Origin: Rhizobium leguminosarum
GTDB taxonomy: Bacteria; Pseudomonadota; Alphaproteobacteria; Rhizobiales; Rhizobiaceae
Length of the DNA stretch: 64,000 bases
Direction of reading: 5' to 3'
NCBI RefSeq assembly: GCF_001679785.1
Contig: NZ_CP016287.1
Span: 1-64,000 of the forward strand
Made by a program: the position numbers and the translations under genes. Positions within the stretch are counted from its first letter, which is position 1; each line of letters begins with the position of its first letter. The notes below the pieces were generated by a model that saw only the letters and a list, made by a program, of their open reading frames with translations, was not told where the DNA came from and made no database searches. Below are positions 19,031 to 27,782 of the stretch, piece after piece.

Positions 19031-19405
19031 GCTCAAGCTGTGCGGCTGCTACTGGAGGGAGGGGTTCGGGCCGTGACGCATCCGGACCGAGAGCGTGGGT
19101 GCATGATCTCCAGCGGCACGACAGCCTGCCATCCAGACCACGCGACGCTTGCCCGTGATGCAGCTGCCCGACGTGATGCCATGCGCGAACGCATCGCTGA
19201 CGCACTTTCATCTTTCGCAGCTAAGGCCGACGCGCACCGTCTCGCACGTTCCTTATCGGCTGTCATGCAAGGCATCTCGGTCCAGGCGCGCGACGGTGCG
19301 ACGCCGATGGAGTTGCAGGAGATCGTTGAAGACGTGGTTTCGGGTGTCGAAGCGCGGCGTCCACGGGACGCACGAAGATTTTCATTGCGCCCGAAGAGTG
19401 ACTGA
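19031..19405 (+). pseudogene. TetR-family regulator lacking its DNA-binding domain
   Basis: The frame from about 19031 to 19405 contains the C-terminal ligand domain of TetR regulators: VRAVTHPDRERGCMISSG, then a region of the LARDAAARRDAMRERIADAL type and RSLSAVMQGISVQARDGAT. The N-terminal helix-turn-helix is absent. In its place is the IS481-type relic, with an in-frame ATG at 18971 that would give a chimeric 144-residue protein. Without the DNA-binding domain it cannot act as a repressor. No target gene can be assigned. Confidence 0.75.
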
Positions 19406-19525
19406 GTACCGGGCTGCAGCCGATATCGCCCCGGCGCCATTCATTCTCTATCTCGACGACCTCTGGCCGGGTTCGGCGGCAATGCAGGCTCCGTCCAAAC
19501 ATCGGAGGCCTGCATTGGTCGTGCC

Positions 19526-19553
19526 AAGACCGGTGCCCTCAGTCGCCGGTCTT
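19526..19553. terminator. Hairpin downstream of the methyltransferase gene
   Basis: AAGACCGG (19526-19533) pairs with CCGGTCTT (19546-19553), lying three bases beyond the end of the minus-strand methyltransferase gene. On the plus strand it runs into TTTG and on the minus strand there is no T run. It may act weakly in both directions. Confidence 0.5.
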
Positions 19554-19555
19554 TG

Positions 19556-20632
19556 TCAGAGGCGGGCTTCGAGGATCAGGTTGAACGGCGTCTGCATCGC
19601 CTTGCGGAAGCGGGTGAAGCCCGCCTTGCGGAAGATGTCCTTGAGCCTTGCCTCGCCGGCCTGGGCACCCAGCACGGTGTGCCCTCCATCAGAAATCGCA
19701 TGGGCGCAGCAAATCGTCGTCGAAGCCGCATAATAGAGCCGGCCGACAGGCGAGATATTGTCCTCTACCCTGTCGTTGGCGAAGGGCTCGACCAGCATTA
19801 CACTGCCGTCCTTGGCAAGGGCGTTGGCTGCATGCGTGGCGGCTGCCACCGGATTACCCATGTCGTGCAGGCAGTCGAAGAAGCAGATGAGGTCATAGCC
19901 CTCCCCCGGATAGTTCTCCGCCCGCGCGGTCGAAAAGGTCGCGCGATCAAAAACGCCCGCCTCGCTCGCCACTTTGCGTGCTTCGTCGACCGACTTCTCG
20001 TGCGTGTCGAAGCCGTGGAATTTCGACTTTGGGAATGCCTCCGCCATCAGCACCGTCGAATGGCCGTGGCCGCAACCGACATCGGCCACCAGTGCGCCTG
20101 CCTTCAGCTTCTCCACCACGCCATCGAGCGCCGGTAGCCATTCCGGCACGAGGCTGGCGCGGTAGGCGTTGCGGTAGAAGGAAGCGACGCCGCAAAAGAG
20201 TCGGCCATCATGGTCACCCCAAGGGATGCCGGCGCCGGTGCGGAAGGCCTCGACCGCCTTTTCCTCGTCGGCCCACATGGAAGCGGGCGTTGCCCAGGCA
20301 TTCGGGATGAAGACGGGGCTGTCCTCGTTCGCCAGCACGAAAGCCTGTTCCGGCGTCAGCTCATAGGTGCCGCTGACGGCATGATAAGTGACATAGGCAC
20401 CGGCCACCTGCGAATTCAGCCATTCGCGCACATATCGTTCGCTGCAGCCGGCGCGGCTGGCGATTTCACGAGATGTGAGCGGCCCGCGGTCGGCCATTGC
20501 CTTATAGAGACCGAGGCGGTGGCCGAGGCTGACCATGACCCCGCCATAGCCGGCGGAAAGATCGCTAACGACGCGACCGACCAGCGTCTCGAGCTTTGCA
20601 CTGTCGATGGTCTTGGTCTGCATGGTATCCAT
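19556..20632 (-). CDS. SAM-dependent methyltransferase with winged-helix N-terminus
   Basis: A 358-residue protein. Residues from about 20 to 100 form a winged-helix dimerisation region (LTSREIASRAGCSERYVREWL), as in Rv2258c-type methyltransferases. The Rossmann methyltransferase domain has motif I VADVGCGHGHST near residue 175 and FDCLHDMGNP near 250. It probably methylates a small molecule, but the acceptor is unknown. The frame is open far upstream, but the ATG at 20632 follows AGGGAG and avoids overlap with the divergent regulator. The adjacent GlxA-type regulator is the likely controller. Confidence 0.85.
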   Translation of the reverse strand: MDTMQTKTIDSAKLETLVGRVVSDLSAGYGGVMVSLGHRLGLYKAMADRGPLTSREIASRAGCSERYVREWLNSQVAGAYVTYHAVSGTYELTPEQAFVLANEDSPVFIPNAWATPASMWADEEKAVEAFRTGAGIPWGDHDGRLFCGVASFYRNAYRASLVPEWLPALDGVVEKLKAGALVADVGCGHGHSTVLMAEAFPKSKFHGFDTHEKSVDEARKVASEAGVFDRATFSTARAENYPGEGYDLICFFDCLHDMGNPVAAATHAANALAKDGSVMLVEPFANDRVEDNISPVGRLYYAASTTICCAHAISDGGHTVLGAQAGEARLKDIFRKAGFTRFRKAMQTPFNLILEARL

Positions 20633-20815
20633 GATGTTTCTCCCTGGTTGGAAACCTCCGTTCGAGGTGAGGGGAGGATCGCAGGCGACGAGGGTGAGCG
20701 GCAGAGCGGTGCAGGCCATGATCGGGCCATTTACGCCACGCAAAGCCGGAAGCTGTCGCGTTCGACGTGGCCCCCGCTGCGCTCCGGGGTCATTATTGCT
20801 GCCAAAGGGGAACCG

Positions 20816-21880
20816 ATGATGACGAGAACGCAGCAGGAGGCTGAGCGGGCGCCGGGACCGCAGCCGCTCCATGTCAGCCTGGTGGCGCTGCCGGAGGCGG
20901 CACTATCGACGTTGAGCGGTATCTTTGATGTAATGAACGCCTTTTCCATCGTACCTCCGGACGGCGGCATTACGAAGACACCACCTTTCCACGTCGAGAT
21001 CGTCGGCGAACGGGCCGGCCCGCTGACGCTCGCCAGCCGCGTGCCGATTGTGGTGCAGCGGCCGGTCGCCGAAATCGACCGGACCGACATCGTCATCGTG
21101 CCGTCAGTAGTGCTCGGGCCGGAAGGCTGGGTGAAGCGCCGCTATCCTGCGCTGGTGGAATGGTGCCGGAGGATGCACGCGAAAGGGGCGCTGATCTGCT
21201 CAGCCTGTTCGGGAATCTTCCTGCTTGCCGAGACCGGGCTGTTCGATGGCGCGGATGCCACCGTCCATTTCGGCTATGCCCAGACGTTCCGCGAAGCCTA
21301 CCCGCAGGTCCCGATCCATCCGGAACAGGTGCTGGTGGTCGCTGGCCAACGGGACGAGTTGATTACGTCCGGCGCCTCGATGACATGGCACGATCTCGTG
21401 CTCTACCTGATCGCCCGCCATGCAGGGGCGACGGCGGCGCAGACGGTGGCCCGCTATTTTGCGCTGCAATGGCACCAGGACGGGCTGGCTCCCTACATGG
21501 TCTTCGAGGGGCGGCGCGACCACCGCGACCAGGCGATCCAAACTGCACAGGACTGGCTTGCCGCCCATTATTCCGTCGCCAATCCGTTGGAGGAGATGGT
21601 CAAGCAGGCGGGGCTGACGGAACGGACTTTCAAGCGACGGTTCACCCAGGCGACTGGCATGAGCCCGATCGCCTATGTCCAACGGCTGCGGATCGAGGAG
21701 GCGAAGCGGCGGCTAGAGCGAACTGAGGCTTCCGTCGACGAGATAAGTTGGCAGGTAGGGTACGAGGAATCCGCCTTCTTTCGACGTTTGTTTAGGAGGA
21801 TAACCGGCTTGGCTCCGGGGAACTATCGCCGCCGGTTTCAGGTGCCGGCCTATGCTAGGCGGCCTTCTAGAAGCAAATAG
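20816..21880 (+). CDS. GlxA-type AraC-family transcriptional regulator
   Basis: A 354-residue regulator with an N-terminal DJ-1/PfpI-like domain (about 15-210, including the nucleophile-elbow-like region ALICSACSGIFLLAETGL) and a C-terminal AraC double helix-turn-helix (about 240-335, with TERTFKRRFTQATGMSPIAY and EISWQVGYEESAFFRRLF). The ATG at 20816 is used because the open frame upstream runs through the divergent gene. GlxA-type proteins usually activate neighbouring genes for amine or methylated compounds. It lies 183 bases from the divergently transcribed methyltransferase gene. Confidence 0.9.
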   Translation: MMTRTQQEAERAPGPQPLHVSLVALPEAALSTLSGIFDVMNAFSIVPPDGGITKTPPFHVEIVGERAGPLTLASRVPIVVQRPVAEIDRTDIVIVPSVVLGPEGWVKRRYPALVEWCRRMHAKGALICSACSGIFLLAETGLFDGADATVHFGYAQTFREAYPQVPIHPEQVLVVAGQRDELITSGASMTWHDLVLYLIARHAGATAAQTVARYFALQWHQDGLAPYMVFEGRRDHRDQAIQTAQDWLAAHYSVANPLEEMVKQAGLTERTFKRRFTQATGMSPIAYVQRLRIEEAKRRLERTEASVDEISWQVGYEESAFFRRLFRRITGLAPGNYRRRFQVPAYARRPSRSK

Positions 21881-22244
21881 AATTCTGGCCGATCATTTCC
21901 CCTGTTGAGCCTGGCATATGGTCGAAGGATGTGCAGCAATCAGCGTTCTGCGGCTGCTCGACAAGAGTGCGCCTCGACGCAATGATCCTTCTTGAAGCCG
22001 TGTTTCCGTGCATCGGGCAGGATCCGCGCGGGGAGCATAGAACCTCATGGTCTGGAAGTTGCTGGCGGCCTTCTGTTTGAGAGGCGACCATTTGATGAAC
22101 CAATCGAACACGGCGCGATCAAAAGCAGCAAATCCTAAAGCTTACTCTCGGCTGTTCCCCTCTGGAGGTTTTGACCTTCACATCTCAAGGGCCGCGGCTC
22201 TCCGCTGGCCCTTTTTCCGGCGGCTTTGCAGCGATCGAGGCGTC
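21881..22244. other. 364 bases with no convincing gene; one terminator-like hairpin
   Basis: Both strands contain only short frames without recognisable motifs. A stem AAGGGCC/GGCCCTT with T5 lies at 22187-22216. The stretch could hold a small RNA or a regulator tail, but nothing more can be supported. Confidence 0.4.
22187..22216 (+). terminator. Terminator-like hairpin followed by five T
   Basis: AAGGGCC (22187-22193) pairs with GGCCCTT (22207-22213) and continues into T residues. No plus-strand gene ends close by, the regulator stop being 300 bases upstream. It may end an unrecognised small RNA or face the converging I78 gene. Confidence 0.5.
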
Positions 22245-22535
22245 TTAGCCGCACCTGGCTCCAACAATCCGACCGGACGCAGGATCGGTCTCGATCGTCA
22301 CCCGGTCCTCTCTGAAGTCATGGGTCACCATCTGACCCGGCTCGATCTGGCGAACGGTCTTCGAGTTCGTGATCCGCATCGCCTCGACGTCTGTCTGCTT
22401 TGGCTTGCCAATGAGGCTTTGGGCGGCGTCAGCGTTGCACGGCCCTTTGCGCGGCGTTGTCGAAGCAGTATCGGCTCTGCATGAGGCCAGAACTGAAACC
22501 AGTCCTACGACAAGTAGTGGGACGGGCTTGAGCAT
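22245..22535 (-). CDS. Peptidase-inhibitor I78-like small lipoprotein
   Basis: A 96-residue protein. Residues 1-19 form a lipoprotein signal ending in the lipobox LASC (C19). The mature part has the I78 pattern: CNADAAQSLIGKPKQTD, then VRQIEPGQMVTHDFREDRV and a final IVGARCG. I78 proteins are small periplasmic or envelope proteins related to serine-peptidase inhibitors, and many proteobacteria carry several of unknown target. It stands alone among relics, with no operon partner. It looks intact, and the signal peptide supports the ATG at 22535. Confidence 0.75.
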   Translation of the reverse strand: MLKPVPLLVVGLVSVLASCRADTASTTPRKGPCNADAAQSLIGKPKQTDVEAMRITNSKTVRQIEPGQMVTHDFREDRVTIETDPASGRIVGARCG

Positions 22536-23165
22536 GGAATATCTCCTTCAGGATCGCTGTAATCGTTAGTCGAGCTCAGCCAACAGAACCTTCAGGGGCG
22601 TCTAAGCCGGATCTGCCGCTGGCCTTTGTCAGAGTTTCGTGATTGATATTTGCGACTATGACTACGCCGCAAGTGACATGCCCTCGGCCTTTGCCTTGCA
22701 GATGGTAACGTTCACTAGGCAACTCCGCCACGCCCAAGGTTCTCTGCGACGACAAGGGCAACGCATTGGTGCTCGAAAACGGTCAGCAATGCCTGGACGG
22801 AGCGCCTGGCACGTGCCGCCACCGTCGAGATGGGCGGCTCGGCGCTGCTCGCCTTCTGCCCGATGAGCGGCAGGCAGGCCAAGGCCTGCGTCGTTTGCGG
22901 CACGCTCTCGCTCTGCGCCAATCTGGGCTTGGAGTTGCGTGAAAGCCGTCTTTCGAACGGCGATCCGGTCGGCGCGATTCCTAACAAGCTCGGCGCCTCC
23001 CTCCTCTTTCACGGTCGCCTGACGGACATTGACCGCCGTACGGTCGGCGGCTTTGCCCGATCTATAGTTGCACATAAACAATCCGAACCTGATCCGATAA
23101 GGCAGATGTCGATGCCACACGATCGGCATCAAGGAGTCTGTTCTCCGTCAGCTCAGCGTTTCTAA
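22536..23165. other. 630 bases without a recognisable gene
   Basis: Several overlapping frames of 60-156 codons exist on both strands, but none shows a family motif, a good ribosome site or consistent codon bias. The stretch ends abruptly at the duplicated LacI fragment at 23166. It is probably decayed DNA left by the rearrangements that built this mosaic. Confidence 0.4.
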
Positions 23166-23446
23166 TGAGGGGGACGCATCACTCAATGTCTTTCAGCGCA
23201 TCGAGTGGGCCGGTCAGCGCCGTGCGTGGGGGTACGAGGGTCGGCCGCACCAGATGTGTGATTGGCGGGCCGCGGTCTGCATCGAGGATCGCAAACCCCT
23301 TGGTGATCATCGCCTCGCTGTCCTGCCGGATCATGAAGACGGGGAAAGGCAGGAAGGAGCCGAAGGGATCGTAGTCATAGCAGCCGACGATGATGTCGGC
23401 GAAGGTCTCGTGCGGGTGCAGCGCTAGGAAGCGCATCAGCCCTTCG
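23166..23446 (-). pseudogene. Duplicated C-terminal fragment of the LacI regulator at 34326-35384
   Basis: About 280 bases are nearly identical to 34313-34593 and encode the last part of that regulator, from LMRFLALHPHETFADI to the C-terminal DALKDIE. The remaining three quarters of the gene, including the helix-turn-helix, is missing. At 23446 the sequence switches abruptly to an RpiR-type gene. It encodes no functional domain by itself and records a segmental duplication or recombination between two regulator loci. Confidence 0.85.
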
Positions 23447-23717
23447 CGCTCATTCGCAGATGTTGCCGAAAGAAGTTTCTGAATTCGCGAAAGCCGCCGA
23501 ATCCTAGTGCGGTGGAAACGCGCAAAACGGTTGACGGGGAGACCGAGCAGAGCCTAGCAACGGATGCAGTCGTGCCAAATGCAACGACATCCGGCCTCGC
23601 AAGCACCGCTCTCGCGACGAGCTCCTGTTGCGTTGGGAGAACCAGCCGATTTGCCACGACCCACTGTTTGAGATCAATCAGGTTCGCTGGTCGCTCTGTG
23701 TCCAAACGTTCTGTCAT
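23436..23717 (-). pseudogene. N-terminal fragment of an RpiR-family regulator
   Basis: A 93-residue frame starting MTERLDTERPANLIDLKQWV. It contains the RpiR helix-turn-helix (TTASVARLCSVSPSTVLRVS and FREFRNFF). RpiR regulators have about 280 residues with a C-terminal SIS sugar-phosphate domain. Here the frame meets a stop just after the junction with the duplicated LacI fragment. A stand-alone DNA-binding domain could in principle still bind operators. The neighbouring importer operon (26625-23793) may have been its target. Confidence 0.75.
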
Positions 23718-23792
23718 TAAAAATCTCTGACGTTGAGTGGCTGACAAAGGGATGGTAGGACGCGCCGCTCCTCGCACGCCCTTCTGTTACTC

Positions 23793-24602
23793 TCAATTGG
23801 CAAGGTCGGGCTGATGGAGTTCTAGATGGCTGTCGATTTCCGCTTCCAACTCGGCCATCGCTTCGCCACCTGCCATCAGGTCAGTGATCTCTTCACGGGA
23901 TTTCTGACCCCTACGGAAGTCAGCTGCCTTTGCCCCTCGGATGAGCACGGCAAAATGATCCCCAACCGTTAAAGCATGAACCACGTTATGGGTGATAAAG
24001 ATGACCGCCAGACCTCGCTTGCGGGCCTGAAGAACGATCCGCAACACATGAGCCGCCTCCTTTACTCCAAGGGCGGCGGTCGGTTCGTCCAGGATCAAGA
24101 GACGAGCGCCGAAGTGTACAGCCCGAGCAATAGCCAGTGATTGACGTTCACCGCCCGAAAGCCCGCCCACAAGACGATCACCATCGTCGATGCGTGTAAT
24201 GCCAAATTCTCTGACAGCACGGACAGCGATCTCGTTCGCCTTTTTTCTGTCGTAGATTTTCAGTGGCCCAAAACGCTTGGTGGGTTCAACGCCAACAAAG
24301 AAGGATCGGCCAATGCTCATGAGGGGAAAGGTCCCACCAAACTGATGGACGGTGGCGATGCCACGTTCACTGGCATCGCGAGGACTGGTGAAGGCGACCG
24401 GCTGGCCGTCCATTTCAATTGTGCCGGATGTTGGCTTGTAAACGCCTGACATTGTCTTGATAAGAGTCGATTTCCCGGCGCCGTTGTCTCCGAGAAGACA
24501 AAGTACCTCACCTGCCCGCACTTCAAGCGAGATGTCGTGCAAGACGTCGATGGGACCAAAAGATTTGTTGACGCCTTCAAGTTTCAAAATTGGAGTGGCC
24601 AT
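23793..24602 (-). CDS. Sugar ABC importer ATPase, single domain
   Basis: A 269-residue ATPase of the carbohydrate-uptake family with Walker [10 protein letters not shown] (about 39-47), signature LSGGE, Walker B LLILDEPTAALG and the H-loop ITHNVVHA. It is a close relative of the ATPase at 1-696. It is the last gene of a minus-strand operon and follows the permease gene by nine bases. As in FrcA it is half the size of RbsA-type tandem ATPases and probably works as a homodimer. The substrate is unknown, and the alpha/beta hydrolase and LacI regulator upstream are the only context. Confidence 0.93.
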   Translation of the reverse strand: MATPILKLEGVNKSFGPIDVLHDISLEVRAGEVLCLLGDNGAGKSTLIKTMSGVYKPTSGTIEMDGQPVAFTSPRDASERGIATVHQFGGTFPLMSIGRSFFVGVEPTKRFGPLKIYDRKKANEIAVRAVREFGITRIDDGDRLVGGLSGGERQSLAIARAVHFGARLLILDEPTAALGVKEAAHVLRIVLQARKRGLAVIFITHNVVHALTVGDHFAVLIRGAKAADFRRGQKSREEITDLMAGGEAMAELEAEIDSHLELHQPDLAN

Positions 24603-24611
24603 GGTTGCACC

Positions 24612-25646
24612 TCACTTCTTCTTGCTGCTGTAGGACAATGCCATCGTGCGGAACGTGTTGTTGAGCAGAACCGCCAGCAACATCAGCACACCGATGATAA
24701 GGCTCGCCAGATTGGCATCGAACGACGTGAAGTAGATCCCCTGGTTGACGATCGCGAACGTGATTGTTCCCATCACCACACCAACGATCGAACCATATCC
24801 ACCCGTCAACAGGACGCCGCCCACGACCACGCTGATGATGGAATTGAAGATAAAAGAGCTACCTGACGATACCTGAGCGGAATTGAACAGGATTGCCTGG
24901 CTCACGCCGACGAACGATGCCGACACGCTGCTCGCCACGAACAGTGAAACGGTTATCTTGTCTGTCGGTATGCCGGCATTCCTCGCGCCGACCTTGTCAC
25001 CCCCCAAAGCGAAAATCCAGTTTCCCGCCGGGGAGAAATGCAAGATGAACGTGTAGATCGCTGCAATGCCGATCCACCAGAAAATCGTAACCTGGAACAT
25101 TCCGCCGACGAATTCACCGAGAATTGTCTTCACGAATGGAGGCACGTTTACAGCCACGCTTGTCGTCCCAGTGATGAAAACCGAGAGACTGAGGGTAAGG
25201 CCCGCGACTGCAAACAGGGTGCCAAGCGTCACGATCAAGGATGGGACCGATGTCTTGAGAACGAGCAATCCATTGATCAGTCCCACGACAATGCCGAGCA
25301 GCAGGGCGGTGGCGATCCCGGCCCAAACCGGGAAGCCATAGTAGCCAGTGATGATCGCAAAAATCATGGACCCAGCTGGGATCATCGAGCCAATGGAGAT
25401 GTCGAGTTCGCCTGCTATCATGAGCAGCCCAACAGGCAGCGCGACGATCCCAAGGGTTGCCGCAACGTTTAGCCAACTTGCCACCCCCGCCGCGGAAGTG
25501 AAATTCGACTGGCCGAAGATCACGAAGAACCCGAAGACCGCCAGCATTCCCAGAAACGATCCCATTTCTGGGCGGCGGAGCATGCCGCCGATTGACGAGA
25601 CTTTGCGGCGATTTGAGATTGGAGCGGCATTCAGGACATCGGTCAT
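24612..25646 (-). CDS. Sugar ABC importer permease (RbsC/FrcC family)
   Basis: A 344-residue membrane protein with about nine hydrophobic segments and the family motifs MIAGELDISIGSM and [14 protein letters not shown]. The frame is open to 25751, but the ATG at 25646 (MTDVLNAAP) directly follows the binding-protein stop at 25648 and is the natural start. It forms the channel of the second importer in this window. It is similar to the permease at 693-1805. Confidence 0.92.
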   Translation of the reverse strand: MTDVLNAAPISNRRKVSSIGGMLRRPEMGSFLGMLAVFGFFVIFGQSNFTSAAGVASWLNVAATLGIVALPVGLLMIAGELDISIGSMIPAGSMIFAIITGYYGFPVWAGIATALLLGIVVGLINGLLVLKTSVPSLIVTLGTLFAVAGLTLSLSVFITGTTSVAVNVPPFVKTILGEFVGGMFQVTIFWWIGIAAIYTFILHFSPAGNWIFALGGDKVGARNAGIPTDKITVSLFVASSVSASFVGVSQAILFNSAQVSSGSSFIFNSIISVVVGGVLLTGGYGSIVGVVMGTITFAIVNQGIYFTSFDANLASLIIGVLMLLAVLLNNTFRTMALSYSSKKK

Positions 25647-25647
25647 C

Positions 25648-26625
25648 TCAACGCGCCCCTTTCTGGACACCGCCGAGTGTCGCGTCGATATTCGCGCTAT
25701 CAACGAAACCAGGACCGGTGAGAATAGGTGACGTTGGGAGCTCCAGACCATACTCCAGGTAGCTGTTCATCAAACTCACGGCGAGATAGCTTTGCAGATA
25801 TGGTTGCTGATCGATGGCGAACGTCTGGCTGCCAGCCTTGATACGGCTCAAGCCTGCTTCGTTCATATCAAACGATCCTAGCGCCACTTTCCCGTTCATG
25901 CCCGCCTGCATGATGCCGCTTGCAGCCCAGTCCGCGACCGCTGGATTGAGCGTGAGAATGGCATCTATCGTTGGGTCTGTCAGAAGCGTCGCCTTGATGG
26001 CCTGCGCTACCGCAGCGGCGTTGTCGGATTGGGATGACGGCAGAGGCAGTTGCTTGCTTTTCCCACCCTTCGGGGAGATTGCGTCCACAACGCCCTTGCA
26101 ACGCTGCTCCAGAGGGAACGATCCAGGCACGTGGTTTACACAGAGGACGTTTTTGAAGCCCTTCCCGGAGAAGTAGTCGCCGGCTGCCTTCCCGGCGACA
26201 TATTCGTCGCTTCCGACATAGTTCATAGCGCCGAGTTCTCGCGCCTTATCGATATTGCCGGCATTGTACAGGATGACCTTGACGCCCTTTGCCACTGCGT
26301 CCTTGATGGCAGCATCCATCGCGTCAGGCACCCAATTGGCCACGACGATCCCGTCGACACCCTGGCTTACCGCCGTTCTGACCATATTCGCAGCGTCCGG
26401 ACCGAGGTTGTCATAATTCGCGAGTTGGAGAAAACTCACGGTCCCCTTTGTGAGCTCGACCACCTTTCGCGCATCATCGACGCCTTTCTTGACCGGCTGC
26501 CAGAATGTATCATCTGGCTTGCCAGCGATGACGGCAATGTTTGCAGCCTTGGCAATTGTTGCCGAACCTGAAACTGCAATGGTGACGGCAAGGAGCCCCC
26601 CGACCAGCTTTGAATAAGTCATCAT
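25648..26625 (-). CDS. Periplasmic sugar-binding protein
   Basis: A 325-residue Peripla_BP_4 protein with a signal peptide to about residue 27 (ATIAKAANI). It shares blocks such as LCVNHVPGSFPLEQRC and TFAIDQQPYLQSYLAV with the binding protein at 1879-2832, so the two systems probably recognise related sugars. A run AAAGAAATGATG gives two adjacent start codons (26625 and 26622) after GGAGGAAAG. It is the first gene of the importer operon. The promoter and LacI operators probably lie upstream of the hydrolase gene, or a promoter lies in the 147-base gap 26626-26772. Confidence 0.92.
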   Translation of the reverse strand: MMTYSKLVGGLLAVTIAVSGSATIAKAANIAVIAGKPDDTFWQPVKKGVDDARKVVELTKGTVSFLQLANYDNLGPDAANMVRTAVSQGVDGIVVANWVPDAMDAAIKDAVAKGVKVILYNAGNIDKARELGAMNYVGSDEYVAGKAAGDYFSGKGFKNVLCVNHVPGSFPLEQRCKGVVDAISPKGGKSKQLPLPSSQSDNAAAVAQAIKATLLTDPTIDAILTLNPAVADWAASGIMQAGMNGKVALGSFDMNEAGLSRIKAGSQTFAIDQQPYLQSYLAVSLMNSYLEYGLELPTSPILTGPGFVDSANIDATLGGVQKGAR

Positions 26626-26772
26626 TTCTTTCCTCCTCCAGAGTAAACGGCCCAGGTTTCACAACAGGATGTGGCCGAAGCATCCTGCTGGTATTGTCTA
26701 CGGGCTCGGATCAAACCTTGAGCTACGGGGACTGCTCTTTCTGAACTGTTTCCCTTTTTGCCGTTGGATATC

Positions 26773-27582
26773 CTAAAGGTCGTGAGCCGCCAGAAAGGTA
26801 AGTGCGGCCGAGATTATTCGGTCTCGATCCAAGTCAAGTTGCGACACATGGTAAGACTGCTCCAGCCAAAGAACGTCTTTGCTCGACGCTCCACTGCGAG
26901 CCAAGATTTCGTCAGCGCTAGCCTTGGGCACAACGGGATCCAAAATGGATTGCACGACCAGCATTGGAGAAGCGACGAGCGGGAGCAATTCGCGCGCCAG
27001 GCCGCACATTGAATACAAGTCCGCGCCGCTCTTCTTGTGTCTTTTAGGATAACTTATCTCTTCGACTGGCTCACCGAAGAAGCTCGGAGCGTTCCAGCCT
27101 TCCAGATAGGGATCTGGTGAACTGGCGACTATCTCGCTTGCGAATGACGAATTGCCCATGAAAATGGGCGCGTTGATAGTGATCAGTCCGTCGATAAGCT
27201 GCGGAGAAGTCGCGGCAAGTTGGATAGCCAGCGCTCCGCCCATCGAGACACCCATCACGACAACGGACTGAAAATTGTCTCGCAGTGTTTTGGCAGCATC
27301 GCGCGCTGCCTCGTTCCACTCCACAGGCCCGACGGTCAACATCTCTAAGTTTGATGAACCATGTCCTGGCAAAGTCGGGGCGAGCACAGCGTGCCCTGCT
27401 CCAGCAAGTCCCGATGCCAGGAACCTGACACTCTCCGCACTGGCGGACCACCCGTGAAGCAGTAGAAACGCGGTACCCGACGATCCTTCAATAAAATAAG
27501 GGGTTGCACCGGCAATAGTGACCAACTGCTTTTGCCGGGCAACGTAGTCCAATGGGTTCTGTAAATTTAGATGCTGATTCAT
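26773..27582 (-). CDS. Alpha/beta hydrolase (carboxylesterase/lipase-like)
   Basis: A 269-residue serine hydrolase. The oxyanion segment is LLLHGWSASAES (about 41-52). The nucleophile is S113 in GVSMGG, the acid is D215 in ILDPVVP, and the base is H245 in EQSYHVSQ. The layout matches Est30/monoacylglycerol-lipase-type carboxylesterases. No signal peptide is present. Its position upstream of an importer operon and opposite a LacI regulator suggests that it removes an ester group from the imported sugar or glycoside. That is inference only. Confidence 0.88.
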   Translation of the reverse strand: MNQHLNLQNPLDYVARQKQLVTIAGATPYFIEGSSGTAFLLLHGWSASAESVRFLASGLAGAGHAVLAPTLPGHGSSNLEMLTVGPVEWNEAARDAAKTLRDNFQSVVVMGVSMGGALAIQLAATSPQLIDGLITINAPIFMGNSSFASEIVASSPDPYLEGWNAPSFFGEPVEEISYPKRHKKSGADLYSMCGLARELLPLVASPMLVVQSILDPVVPKASADEILARSGASSKDVLWLEQSYHVSQLDLDRDRIISAALTFLAAHDL

Positions 27583-27662
27583 GTCGCGCGGGTCTGCAAT
27601 GCCTGCAACAGCCGCTGCAGGTGAGCGAAACCTCCTCCTAATTCATCCTCTGAGCGCCAGTT

Positions 27663-27695
27663 AAAGCGCTTTACCTCGGCTAATTGAAGCGCTTT
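27663..27695. promoter_or_regulatory. Paired LacI-type operators in the divergent promoter region
   Basis: AAAGCGCTTT (27663-27672) is a perfect palindrome with the central CG typical of LacI-family sites. A near copy GAAGCGCTTT (27686-27695) lies 23 bases on, about two helix turns. They sit between the hydrolase gene and the LacI regulator gene and probably control both directions. Confidence 0.75.
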
Positions 27696-27782
27696 ACCTT
27701 GTTTTGTCAAGAGGTGATTGCTACAGAAATTCACGACGCATTGTCGTTTGATGAAAGCTTGCTCCGGGGATCGGAAAACAAA

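Noticed and set aside
22662..23132. 156-codon minus-strand frame and the opposite 111-codon frame
   Set aside because: Neither shows a recognisable motif or start signal. They overlap each other and abut a recombination junction.
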